Part shown: piece by piece, positions 28,342 through 35,553 of the stretch
Layout: each line of letters starts with the position of its first letter
Position numbering within the stretch: position 1 is the stretch's first letter
NCBI RefSeq assembly: GCF_025362475.1
Contig: NZ_JANYGH010000005.1
Location: 1-64,000 of the forward strand
DNA: 64,000 nucleotides
Reading direction: 5' to 3'
Source of the DNA: Mucilaginibacter sp.
GTDB taxonomy: Bacteria; Bacteroidota; Bacteroidia; Sphingobacteriales; Sphingobacteriaceae
Position numbers and translations under genes: made by a program
Notes under the pieces: model-generated
Told to the model about the DNA's origin: nothing
The model's input: the letters and a program-made list of their open reading frames with translations, nothing else
The model's database searches: none

Positions 28342-28395
28342 TGTCATTGCGAGGAACGAACCAATCGCGAACTTGTAAGGTTCGCGATTGCCACA
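28342..28395. repeat. REP-like palindromic element, type TCATTGCGAGGAACGAA
   Basis: GTCATTGCGAGGAACGAA leads into an 11-bp perfect hairpin (28362-28372 with 28380-28390, CAATCGCGAAC and complement). Sequences of this type are dispersed non-coding repeats in Bacteroidota and neighbouring phyla. It sits in the gap between the Gfo/Idh and DUF1080 genes. Confidence 0.6.
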
Positions 28396-28440
28396 CACGC
28401 AATTACATAATTTATGAATTTTGAACAATAAAACCATACT

Positions 28441-29796
28441 ATGAAAAAATACATCTATCCAATAATTCTCTTATTAGCCACGGCCTCGCTAACCCAGGCT
28501 CAAATAAAAATATTTGATGGTAAAACGCTCAAAGGCTGGAAACGCCTTGCCGGTACCGCCGACTATAATGTAGAAGATGGGGTCATTGTAGGCACTACCG
28601 TTTTAAACTCTGGCAACACCTTTTTAGTTACCGAAAAGGAATATGGCGATTTTATTTTAGAGCTTGACGCGAAAATTGAAAGCAAGCTAAGTAACTCGGG
28701 AGTACAAACCCGCAGCCATTACAATCCTGCCGGGCATGATGGTAAAGGCCTGGTTTATGGCCGCCAGTTTGAAATTGATCCGTCTGATCGTAAATGGACG
28801 GGCGGTATTTATGATGAGGGCAGGCGTGACTGGCTCTATCCTTTGGATTTAAACGCAGCCGCAAAAGATGCCTTTAAAGTTGGAGAATACAATCATATCC
28901 GTATAGAATGTATTGGCAACGAAATGAAAACATGGGTAAACGGCATTCCAACTGCTGATGTGGTAGATACCATTGATACAAAGGGTTTTATTGCCTTACA
29001 GGTACACGCTGTAACTGATCAAAAACAAGCAGGCAAAAAAGTGTACTTCAAAAACTTTAACCTGCAAACTGTCAATTTAAAATCAAAACCCTTCCCTAAA
29101 GATGTTTACGTGGTAAATCTGCAGCCTAATAGCATCACGCCCGCCGAGAAGGCCGCCGGATGGAAGTTGCTTTACGATGGGAAAAACAATACAGGCTGGC
29201 ATGGGGCAACCCTTAAAAGCTTTCCTGATCATGGTTGGGAGGTAGCTAATGGCACCATGCATGTGCTGCCTTCTGCAGGTAAGGAAGAATCTGGTGGTGG
29301 CGATATAGTTACCAATGATAATTACAGTGCTTTTGATCTGTCGTTTGAGTTTAAGCTGACACCTGGCGCCAACAGTGGTGTTAAATATTTTGTTACGCTT
29401 AGCGAAGTTACCACGGGATCGGCCATAGGCCTGGAATACCAGGTGTTGGATGATAAACTGCACCCCGATGCAAAACTTGGCCGGGATGGCGACAGAACTT
29501 TAGCCTCGCTATATGACCTCATAAAGGCCAACAAACAGGAGCGTTTTGTTCATCCTATTGGCGCCTGGAATACCGGCAGGGTAGTTGTTTATCCAAACAA
29601 CCATGTAGAACACTACCTGAATGGTGTTAAAGTACTGGAATATGAGCGTGGTTCAAAAGCCTACAAAGACCTGGTAGCCATGAGTAAATATACCATCTGG
29701 AAAAACTTTGGCGAAGCCCCTCAGGGACACCTGTTATTGCAGGATCATGGTAACGAGGTGTTTTTTAGAAGTATAAAGGTTAAAGAGTTGAAATAG
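28441..29796 (+). CDS. double DUF1080 (3-keto-disaccharide hydrolase family) protein
   Basis: Exported protein of 451 residues with a signal peptide (1-20, cut after TQA) and two DUF1080 concanavalin-like domains (about 22-210 and 240-451). Each starts with the family pattern FDGKTLKGWKRL or YDGKNNTGWHG and contains GDFILELDAKIES- or FDLSFEFKLTPGANSG-type strands. DUF1080 enzymes hydrolyse 3-keto-disaccharides or 3-keto-glycosides produced by a dehydrogenase. The upstream Tat-exported Gfo/Idh protein fits as that partner. A terminator follows directly. Whether both domains are active cannot be judged. Confidence 0.85.
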   Translation: MKKYIYPIILLLATASLTQAQIKIFDGKTLKGWKRLAGTADYNVEDGVIVGTTVLNSGNTFLVTEKEYGDFILELDAKIESKLSNSGVQTRSHYNPAGHDGKGLVYGRQFEIDPSDRKWTGGIYDEGRRDWLYPLDLNAAAKDAFKVGEYNHIRIECIGNEMKTWVNGIPTADVVDTIDTKGFIALQVHAVTDQKQAGKKVYFKNFNLQTVNLKSKPFPKDVYVVNLQPNSITPAEKAAGWKLLYDGKNNTGWHGATLKSFPDHGWEVANGTMHVLPSAGKEESGGGDIVTNDNYSAFDLSFEFKLTPGANSGVKYFVTLSEVTTGSAIGLEYQVLDDKLHPDAKLGRDGDRTLASLYDLIKANKQERFVHPIGAWNTGRVVVYPNNHVEHYLNGVKVLEYERGSKAYKDLVAMSKYTIWKNFGEAPQGHLLLQDHGNEVFFRSIKVKELK

Positions 29797-29807
29797 GAGC
29801 CCCACCC

Positions 29808-29835
29808 AACCCTCCCCTTCAGGGGAGGGTTTTTT
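29808..29835 (+). terminator. Rho-independent terminator after the DUF1080 gene
   Basis: AACCCTCCCC (29808-29817) pairs with GGGGAGGGTT (29822-29831) around TTCA, followed by T residues. A second CCCCT/AGGGG hairpin follows near 29863-29880, before the convergent regulator gene. Confidence 0.88.
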
Positions 29836-29895
29836 AACTAAAGTTATATATCTTTTTTTAAATCCCCTCCTAAAAGGGGATACTTAAAGGGGCTT

Positions 29896-30924
29896 CTACA
29901 ATGAACTCCTCAGCGTTACATTAAATGGCACGGCAAAATGTCCATGACAATTGCTTAATGCATACTCGGCGGTTTTGCTGCCCATGAGCTTAAAATCGGT
30001 AGATATGGTGGTAATGCCATCAAGTATGATCTCCTTAAGTGCAGTTTCATTATAAGATATTACCCCTACATCCCTGGCTACCTTGAGATCAGCCGCAATG
30101 ATCTTTTTGATAAGGACAACCAGGTCATCTTCCATTAAGCTGATATAAACTGTATTCATCTTAATGGTTTCAGAAGCTAAAGAATCAACCACTTCATAAT
30201 CAAAGGCATATTGGCGGCAAAAATTAAGAAAGCCTTTCAATATCTCTTTGGAATGATATGTTTTGCCTGGGAATATGAGTTTAATGGTGTGGTATTTGGT
30301 AAGCTTATCCAGTAGTTTTTTTAGCGCTTCATAAACATCTGATGCGAAATTCTCATAAATGGCCGCGAATTTTCCGCCTACACCAGGTACCAGGTTATCA
30401 AGCAATATCAGTTTATCTTTTGGGATGGTATTGATAATTTCGTGAGCCTTGGTTTCATTATCCAAAAAGTGTGGTATAATGATGTATTTGGCATAGTCGC
30501 TTTGGAAACTCTCGGCAATTATCTTTTTAAAAAAGTAGAAGTCGTTGTTATAAATATAAAAATCAATTGTTGCCAGCTCACCAATGGTAGCAACAAAGGC
30601 ATCATATATTATCTTCTTGTGAGCGCTTAGCTTATTGAAAAGTAAAAATATTTTTAACGGTTTCTGAAAATCGGTATTCGAGATAAAAAAACCTTTTCCC
30701 GGTACCGAGCTTACAATGCCCTTATCTTTCAATTCCCTATAAACCCGCTCAATGGTATTGCGCGAAGTATCCAGCGCAAAGCTGAGGTCATTGATAGATG
30801 GCAGCATATCATCTTTTACAATATCACCATTTTCAATTGCCCTGATAATAGCATTTGATAATTGAAGGTATTTTGGCGTAATGGAATACTCATCAATGGA
30901 TAATATTTTCAGGTAATTTTTCAC
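29896..30924 (-). CDS. GntR-type regulator with periplasmic-binding-protein-like domain
   Basis: Regulator of 342 residues. An N-terminal GntR winged helix (about 10-75: YLQLSNAIIRAIENGDI, LSFALDTSRNTIERVYRELK, GIVSSVPGKGFFI) is fused to a LacI-like sugar-binding domain (about 85-342). Such chimeras respond to sugars. The start is a GTG at 30924, as no ATG lies upstream in frame; a TACATTTG box at 30947-30954 (minus strand) supports it. It is convergent with the DUF1080 gene, and its target is probably a nearby sugar gene set, but no operator could be identified. Confidence 0.85.
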   Translation of the reverse strand: MKNYLKILSIDEYSITPKYLQLSNAIIRAIENGDIVKDDMLPSINDLSFALDTSRNTIERVYRELKDKGIVSSVPGKGFFISNTDFQKPLKIFLLFNKLSAHKKIIYDAFVATIGELATIDFYIYNNDFYFFKKIIAESFQSDYAKYIIIPHFLDNETKAHEIINTIPKDKLILLDNLVPGVGGKFAAIYENFASDVYEALKKLLDKLTKYHTIKLIFPGKTYHSKEILKGFLNFCRQYAFDYEVVDSLASETIKMNTVYISLMEDDLVVLIKKIIAADLKVARDVGVISYNETALKEIILDGITTISTDFKLMGSKTAEYALSNCHGHFAVPFNVTLRSSL

Positions 30925-30946
30925 ACTTATATAATTGGGCCTGGCA

Positions 30947-30954
30947 CAAATGTA
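30947..30954 (-). promoter_or_regulatory. minus-7 box of the GntR-type regulator gene
   Basis: TACATTTG on the minus strand, exact TAnnTTTG, 22 bases before the GTG start at 30924. Confidence 0.55.
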
Positions 30955-31174
30955 ATATTCCGCATTTATATTTTTAATTTAAAAAGATAGTAAAGGATGG
31001 TTGATGACGGCGTGTTTTTACGTTGAAGGAACCAATTATTTCTTTGCCTGGTTTTCTCTTCCGGATCAGCGTAAAAAACAAAAACTAAATTAAACTGCAT
31101 ATGGGATCCATGCCTGGAGCTGTACCCCGGTTTATTTTATAACGAAGTATCCCGGGATATTTCAGCAATAGTTT

Positions 31175-31265
31175 TTGTCTGAACCGGAATTTACCGAATT
31201 AAAGAATTTGCAGAATTTTAGAATTTTAATAATTCAACTAATTCGGTTAATTCCGGTTCTGACAA
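31175..31265. repeat. long inverted repeat at the 3' end of the cyd operon
   Basis: Arms 31175-31201 and 31239-31265 pair over 27 bases with two mismatches (core GAACCGGAATT and complement). The loop is AT-rich and holds further GAATT/AATTC words. It ends one base before the cydB stop codon, so it will be the 3' stem-loop of the cydAB mRNA. The remaining part of the 342-base gap (30925-31174) shows no gene. Confidence 0.65.
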
Positions 31266-31266
31266 T

Positions 31267-32277
31267 TTACCTATCCTTCCTTTGAAAGCTGTAATACAAA
31301 TACCCCAATGCAGGCAGTATAAACATACTTCCAATCACCAAACCGATGCCAAGATCATCAACGGTATTAACATTGGCATGATCGGTTAATAGCGACATGG
31401 AGCTGCCGCCTTTAAAGATCACAAAGCGGGGGAAACGGCTTGCCCCAACCGAGATCAGGATCATGCTTACCTGGAATGCTGCTAATACCCTGATCCATTG
31501 ACGGTTCTTTTTGTCGGATATGATAAACCAAAGTAATACCAACGATAGGATAGCTGCTATTACAGCTGTCAGGCCTATCGGATTGCCAAAAATCCACTTT
31601 GATAAGCCCACATGCTCAATATCCGAGGCTATGAAAACTAGTCCGCCGCAAATGGCGGCAACAATGTTTGATACTTTTGCCTTTTTGATATAGCGTTTAA
31701 TGTCATCAACATTATCTGTTTCGCCTACTATATAAATAGCCGCAAGGAAGCCGCAAAGCGCCACGGTGAAAAATCCAACGGCTACAGAAAACCAGTTTAA
31801 CCAACTAAAAATATAAGCATGCACAAAATCTTTTGCTGTGGGATCAATTTGTCCTGATAGCGCGCTGCCGGCAATAATGCCCAAAAACAGGGGTGTAACA
31901 AAGCTGGAATAAACAAACATGTGGTTATAAAATCCCTGTGTTTTTTCGTCCTTAATAGCATCGTAATTGCGGAAGGTAAATGCGGTACCGCGGGCAATGA
32001 TCCCTAATAACAATATCAACAATGGGATATGCAGATAAGTGCACATTTCACTGTAAATATCCGGGAATCCCACAAAAAGAATTACCACGGTAATGATAAG
32101 CCACATGTGATTGGCCTCCCATATAGGGCCAATGGCCTGGTACATGGTTTTACGGGTTCGGTGTTTATTATCGGTTGAAGTAAAAAGTTCGATAATGCCC
32201 GCACCAAAATCTGCTCCCCCTAATAGGAAGTACAGGGTAATTGAGGCAAATAAAAAAAGGATAACAACGTATAACAT
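31267..32277 (-). CDS. cydB: cytochrome bd ubiquinol oxidase subunit II
   Basis: Integral membrane subunit of 336 residues with about eight transmembrane segments, partner of CydA in the high-affinity terminal oxidase reducing oxygen to water with quinol. Typical parts are GGADFGAGIIELF near the N-terminus, QAIGPIWEANHMWLI, and the first-half helices with ARGTAFTFR. It starts 12 bases after cydA, as the second gene of the operon. No cydX-like small ORF follows; the mRNA ends in a long inverted repeat. cydCD are not in the window. Confidence 0.93.
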   Translation of the reverse strand: MLYVVILFLFASITLYFLLGGADFGAGIIELFTSTDNKHRTRKTMYQAIGPIWEANHMWLIITVVILFVGFPDIYSEMCTYLHIPLLILLLGIIARGTAFTFRNYDAIKDEKTQGFYNHMFVYSSFVTPLFLGIIAGSALSGQIDPTAKDFVHAYIFSWLNWFSVAVGFFTVALCGFLAAIYIVGETDNVDDIKRYIKKAKVSNIVAAICGGLVFIASDIEHVGLSKWIFGNPIGLTAVIAAILSLVLLWFIISDKKNRQWIRVLAAFQVSMILISVGASRFPRFVIFKGGSSMSLLTDHANVNTVDDLGIGLVIGSMFILPALGYLYYSFQRKDR

Positions 32278-32289
32278 AATATCGGCGGG

Positions 32290-33597
32290 TTAACGGTCGT
32301 ACAATTCAGGCACCATTTGGATCTGTCTTTTCAGCAGGAAAATAACAAATAAGCTTAGGGTAAAGTAAATAAAGGTGAACAGGTAAAAAGTATACTGGAT
32401 GCCCGGCATTTTGGTTACTGCATCGCTGGTGCGCATTACACCCTGGATGATCCATGGCTGTCTGCCAACTTCTGTAACTGTCCATCCAGCCTCAAGGGCA
32501 ATAAAGCCCAATGGGGTGGCAACGATAAATAGTTTAAGGAACCAACCTTTGTTGAACCAATCTCTTTTTTTCCAAAGGGCAATAAAATATAGTATGCCGA
32601 TAAACATCATCAGCGTACCAATACCAACCATAATTTGAAAAGCATAATGCGCGATGGCAACGGGAGGCTGATCTTTTACCGGGATCTTATCCAGCGCATT
32701 TACGGATGTTTTAAAATTATCATGAACCAGAAAGCTCAGCAAACCCGGAATCTCCAGGCCATAATTTACTTTTTTGGCCGCGGTATCCGGTATGCCACCA
32801 ATAACAAGGGGAGCATACTCCTGGGTATGAAAGTAGGCCTCCATTGCGGCAAGTTTAGCGGGTTGCCTTTTTGCTGCCCCTTTTGCAGAAATATCGCCGC
32901 TAAACGGTTGTAAAATAGCTGCTGCCGCGCCAAATATGATGGCTATTTTAAATGATTTGGTATGAAAAGCAACGTTTTTTTTCCTGTAGATCATCAGCGC
33001 GTGGATCCCCGCTACCGCGAAACCAGTGGCCGAAAACGCGGCAATGGTCATGTGCAATGATTCAGAAAACCAGGCTTCGTTAAACATAGCCTTTAATGGA
33101 TCAATGTTGAGGTATTTACCGTTCACATAATCAAACCCGGATGGACTGTTCATCCATGCGTTGGCCGATACCACTAAAATTCCCGAAGCTATCCCACTTA
33201 TACCTACCACTACTCCAGTAACCCAATGGAACCAGGTGTTAAGTCTGTTCCATCCGTATAGGAAAAATCCAAGGGCAATGGCTTCAATAAAAAACGCCGT
33301 GCCTTCCAAAGAAAATGGCATCCCGAAAATAGGACCGGCATGCTTCATAAACGAAGGCCAAAGTAAACCAAGTTCAAATGAAAGCATAGTGCCGGATACT
33401 GCACCTGTAGCAAAAAATATGGCTACACCCTTACTCCAGGCAATGGTAACATTTTTGTAAACAGGGTCTTTAGTTTTTATCCACTTGTAATGCGATATGG
33501 CCATAAAAACAGGCATAACCATACCGATGCAGGAGTAGATGATATGAAAACCTAATGATAAGGCCATTTGCGACCTTGCTGCGATAAAATCATCCAT
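32290..33597 (-). CDS. cydA: cytochrome bd ubiquinol oxidase subunit I
   Basis: Haem-carrying subunit of 435 residues. The N-terminal ARSQMALSLGFHIIYSCIG carries the haem b595/d ligand His (18 here, His19 in E. coli), SLHMTIAAF carries the second, and GRQPWIIQGVMRT near residue 375 is the conserved C-terminal motif. The quinol-binding Q-loop is short, as usual outside the gamma-proteobacterial L-subfamily. An exact TACATTTG box at 33642-33649 (minus strand) lies about 45 bases before the ATG. The enzyme serves low-oxygen respiration. Confidence 0.93.
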   Translation of the reverse strand: MDDFIAARSQMALSLGFHIIYSCIGMVMPVFMAISHYKWIKTKDPVYKNVTIAWSKGVAIFFATGAVSGTMLSFELGLLWPSFMKHAGPIFGMPFSLEGTAFFIEAIALGFFLYGWNRLNTWFHWVTGVVVGISGIASGILVVSANAWMNSPSGFDYVNGKYLNIDPLKAMFNEAWFSESLHMTIAAFSATGFAVAGIHALMIYRKKNVAFHTKSFKIAIIFGAAAAILQPFSGDISAKGAAKRQPAKLAAMEAYFHTQEYAPLVIGGIPDTAAKKVNYGLEIPGLLSFLVHDNFKTSVNALDKIPVKDQPPVAIAHYAFQIMVGIGTLMMFIGILYFIALWKKRDWFNKGWFLKLFIVATPLGFIALEAGWTVTEVGRQPWIIQGVMRTSDAVTKMPGIQYTFYLFTFIYFTLSLFVIFLLKRQIQMVPELYDR

Positions 33598-33641
33598 AGT
33601 CGTGATATAAATTATGGTTGAAAGTTAAAAGCTATATCGCA

Positions 33642-33649
33642 CAAATGTA
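33642..33649 (-). promoter_or_regulatory. minus-7 box of the cydAB operon
   Basis: TACATTTG on the minus strand, exact TAnnTTTG, 44 bases before the cydA ATG at 33597. Confidence 0.5.
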
Positions 33650-33780
33650 ACAGAAATGTTAATTGATATTGAATATGAATTAGCGGTTTTTTATTGTAAC
33701 GTATTGTATTAGTGGATAGAATTTAGTAAAAGTGACAGGGGAAAGCGGGGCATTCTCCCCTTGAGGGGGCTGTGGTACTT

Positions 33781-34012
33781 GTTATTTGGCGGATACAGTG
33801 GAGAACAGATCCCGCCATATGGCAATGCAATGCGCCCTTTCCCGGGCTATTGTGTGGACACCCAAAAAATGCAGCTTGCACCGTTAGGTGCTACCTGTTA
33901 TTTGGCGGATATAGTGGAGAACAGATCCCGCCGTATGGCAATGCAATGCGCCCTTTCCCAGGCTATTGTGTGGATACCAAAAAAGTGCAGCTTGCACCAT
34001 TAGGTGCTACCT
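33781..34012. repeat. tandem duplication, two copies of 116 bp
   Basis: Copy one is 33781-33896 and copy two 33897-34012. They align without gaps and differ at only about eight positions. Each ends in GCACCGTTAGGTGCTACCT or its one-base variant, a short palindrome. Two overlapping ORFs run through both copies but only because the unit repeats. Confidence 0.8.
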
Positions 34013-34215
34013 GTTTGTAGAAAAATATGCCATAAACCTTTGCCTCGTAGAGGCTACCTTTTAAAAAGGTTATTTACTTTGTCGATTTAGGGTAGCACCT
34101 ACGGCGCACGTTTTCCTTTGTTAATTATTTTCTACAAACAGGTAGCACCTAACGGTGCATATACACGGCGCACGTCCGTCTTTTTTTATTTATTTCTACA
34201 AAGAGGTAACTCCTG
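34013..34215. repeat. cluster of short related palindromes
   Basis: After the tandem duplication come GCCTCGTAGAGGC, AGCACCTACGGCGC, AGCACCTAACGGTGC and ACTCCTGACGGAGT, each a 5-6 bp stem with a 2-4 base loop, spaced by CTACAAA-rich linkers. The shared shape suggests diverged copies of one REP-like family. Nothing else is seen in this 787-base gene-free gap apart from the cyd promoter and a palindrome at 34280-34310. Confidence 0.6.
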
Positions 34216-34279
34216 ACGGAGTATATATACTTGTGTATACACGGTTTCAAACTTGGCAGAAGAACAAAAACGAATCCCA

Positions 34280-34310
34280 GACTTACGAAGTTTTTAAAAC
34301 TTCGTAAGTC
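34280..34310. repeat. near-perfect 31-bp palindrome
   Basis: GACTTACGAAGTTT (34280-34293) and its exact complement (34297-34310) flank three bases. There is no T-run after the stem on the side of the convergent lacI gene end, so it is a repeat or a 3' hairpin rather than a plain terminator. Confidence 0.55.
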
Positions 34311-34384
34311 TTTCGCCGCTTGTCATTTTCACCTTTAAAGTTTTCCGAATTTTATCAAGGAAATGACAACGTTTTAAAATAACC

Positions 34385-35422
34385 CTAAACTTTAGCATTC
34401 CTCGCAGTTGATCCCCTAATGATCAATTCTGGTTTTATACTGATGATCTTTGGTTTAGCTGTGGTATCGGTATTGCCCTTTTCCTGGAAGTACAGGTTGG
34501 CAACGGTATTGCCCATATAAACGCTAAACTGATCTATGGTGGTAATGGACGGACTGGTGATCTCAGAAAAACTTTCATTGGCATAGCCGCAAACACCCAA
34601 TTCAGCTGGTACTTTAATTTTCATGTCATTGGCTACTTCCAAAACACCCAGGGCCGAGAAATCAGATGTGGAGGCAAATATGGCATCAGGAGGCTGTGGG
34701 AGTGTGAGCAGTTTGCGGGTTCCTTCGGCACCAAGTTCTTTTGTCCAGGCGTTTTCAACTATCAGCTCATCAATAACAGGGATATTATAATCTTTTAAGG
34801 CGCGTAAATAACCCACCTTACGTTGTTTAAAAATGCTCAGATTTTGTGGGCCTTCGAGCAGCGCTATACGCTTATAGCCACTTTCAATCAGGTGCGATAC
34901 GGCTTCGTACGATGCCTGCTCATTATCGTTGATAACCTTAAGCGTTTCCAGTTCTTCGGCCACACGGTCAAACTGGATAAGCTGGATGCCGTGGTCTATT
35001 ACATTTTGAAGATGCTGGTAATCATTTCCATCGGCCGATACGGATATCACAATACAATCCACATCCTGGTTTATTAAAGTGTTTACGCATTGGATCTCCT
35101 TATCATGCAACTCGCCGGATTGGCAGATAATTAAGTTATACCCCTTTTGATAAGTAGCTTCTTCAATACCTGCTATCACATTCGCGAAAAAATTCTGATT
35201 AATTCGTGGTACCACTACACCAATGGTTTTGGAATGTCCTTTACGCAGGTTGGAGGCCAGTATATTGCGCTTGTAGTTTAACTCATCGGCAGTTTTGATG
35301 ATGAGCTCTTTGGTTTTTTCGTTCACCTGGTTGCTGTTGTTCAGCGCTCTTGATACCGAAGAAGCAGTTATGCCCAGCTTGGCGGCAATGTCATAAATGG
35401 TAGTGCGTTTTACTTTTTTCAT
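34385..35422 (-). CDS. LacI-family transcriptional regulator of the xylose genes
   Basis: Repressor of about 345 residues. The N-terminal headpiece TTIYDIAAKLGITASSVSRA is the LacI helix-turn-helix, with the hinge helix ILASNLRKGHSKTIGVVVP, then a periplasmic-binding-like effector domain with SASTSDFSALGVLEVA- and GVCGYANESFSEI-type segments. The ATG at 35422 (KKVKRTTIYDI) is preferred to one four codons upstream. It is divergent from xylB, and a perfect palindrome GCAATCGATTGC lies between the two genes, so it probably represses xylB and itself. The effector is likely xylose or a pathway intermediate (inference from neighbours). Confidence 0.88.
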   Translation of the reverse strand: MKKVKRTTIYDIAAKLGITASSVSRALNNSNQVNEKTKELIIKTADELNYKRNILASNLRKGHSKTIGVVVPRINQNFFANVIAGIEEATYQKGYNLIICQSGELHDKEIQCVNTLINQDVDCIVISVSADGNDYQHLQNVIDHGIQLIQFDRVAEELETLKVINDNEQASYEAVSHLIESGYKRIALLEGPQNLSIFKQRKVGYLRALKDYNIPVIDELIVENAWTKELGAEGTRKLLTLPQPPDAIFASTSDFSALGVLEVANDMKIKVPAELGVCGYANESFSEITSPSITTIDQFSVYMGNTVANLYFQEKGNTDTTAKPKIISIKPELIIRGSTARNAKV

Positions 35423-35453
35423 TATAAAGTGCAAGTTGGAAAAAAAAATTTAC

Positions 35454-35465
35454 GCAATCGATTGC
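35454..35465. promoter_or_regulatory. putative LacI-family operator GCAATCGATTGC
   Basis: A perfect 12-bp palindrome with the central CG typical of LacI-family operators. It lies between divergent lacI and xylB genes, 32 bases upstream of the regulator start, and contains the TTG (35462-35464) that would be the xylB minus-33 element. Confidence 0.65.
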
Positions 35466-35490
35466 AATTTCAAATATTTCTTTAATTTCG
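35462..35490 (+). promoter_or_regulatory. xylB promoter, TTG-N18-TAATTTCG
   Basis: TTG at 35462-35464 and TAATTTCG at 35483-35490 (one mismatch to TAnnTTTG) are 18 bases apart, the same spacing as the yceH and yigZ-family promoters here. The leader to the xylB ATG would be about 60 bases. Confidence 0.5.
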
Positions 35491-35553
35491 TGGCGTTAAG
35501 TTACCAAAAAATAAACCTGTTTTAATGTTCATGTTAATAACCCAGAAAAAGCT

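Noticed and set aside
29859..29880. Terminator for the GntR-type regulator gene
   Set aside because: The CCCCT/AGGGG stem has an A-run, not a T-run, on the minus strand.
33781..34012. CRISPR-like direct repeat
   Set aside because: Only two adjacent 116-bp copies without spacers, and no cas genes in the window.
33761..34020. Two overlapping plus-strand ORFs of about 80 residues
   Set aside because: They exist because a 116-bp unit free of stops in those frames is duplicated; the products are internal repeats of each other in shifted frame, without a ribosome site or promoter.
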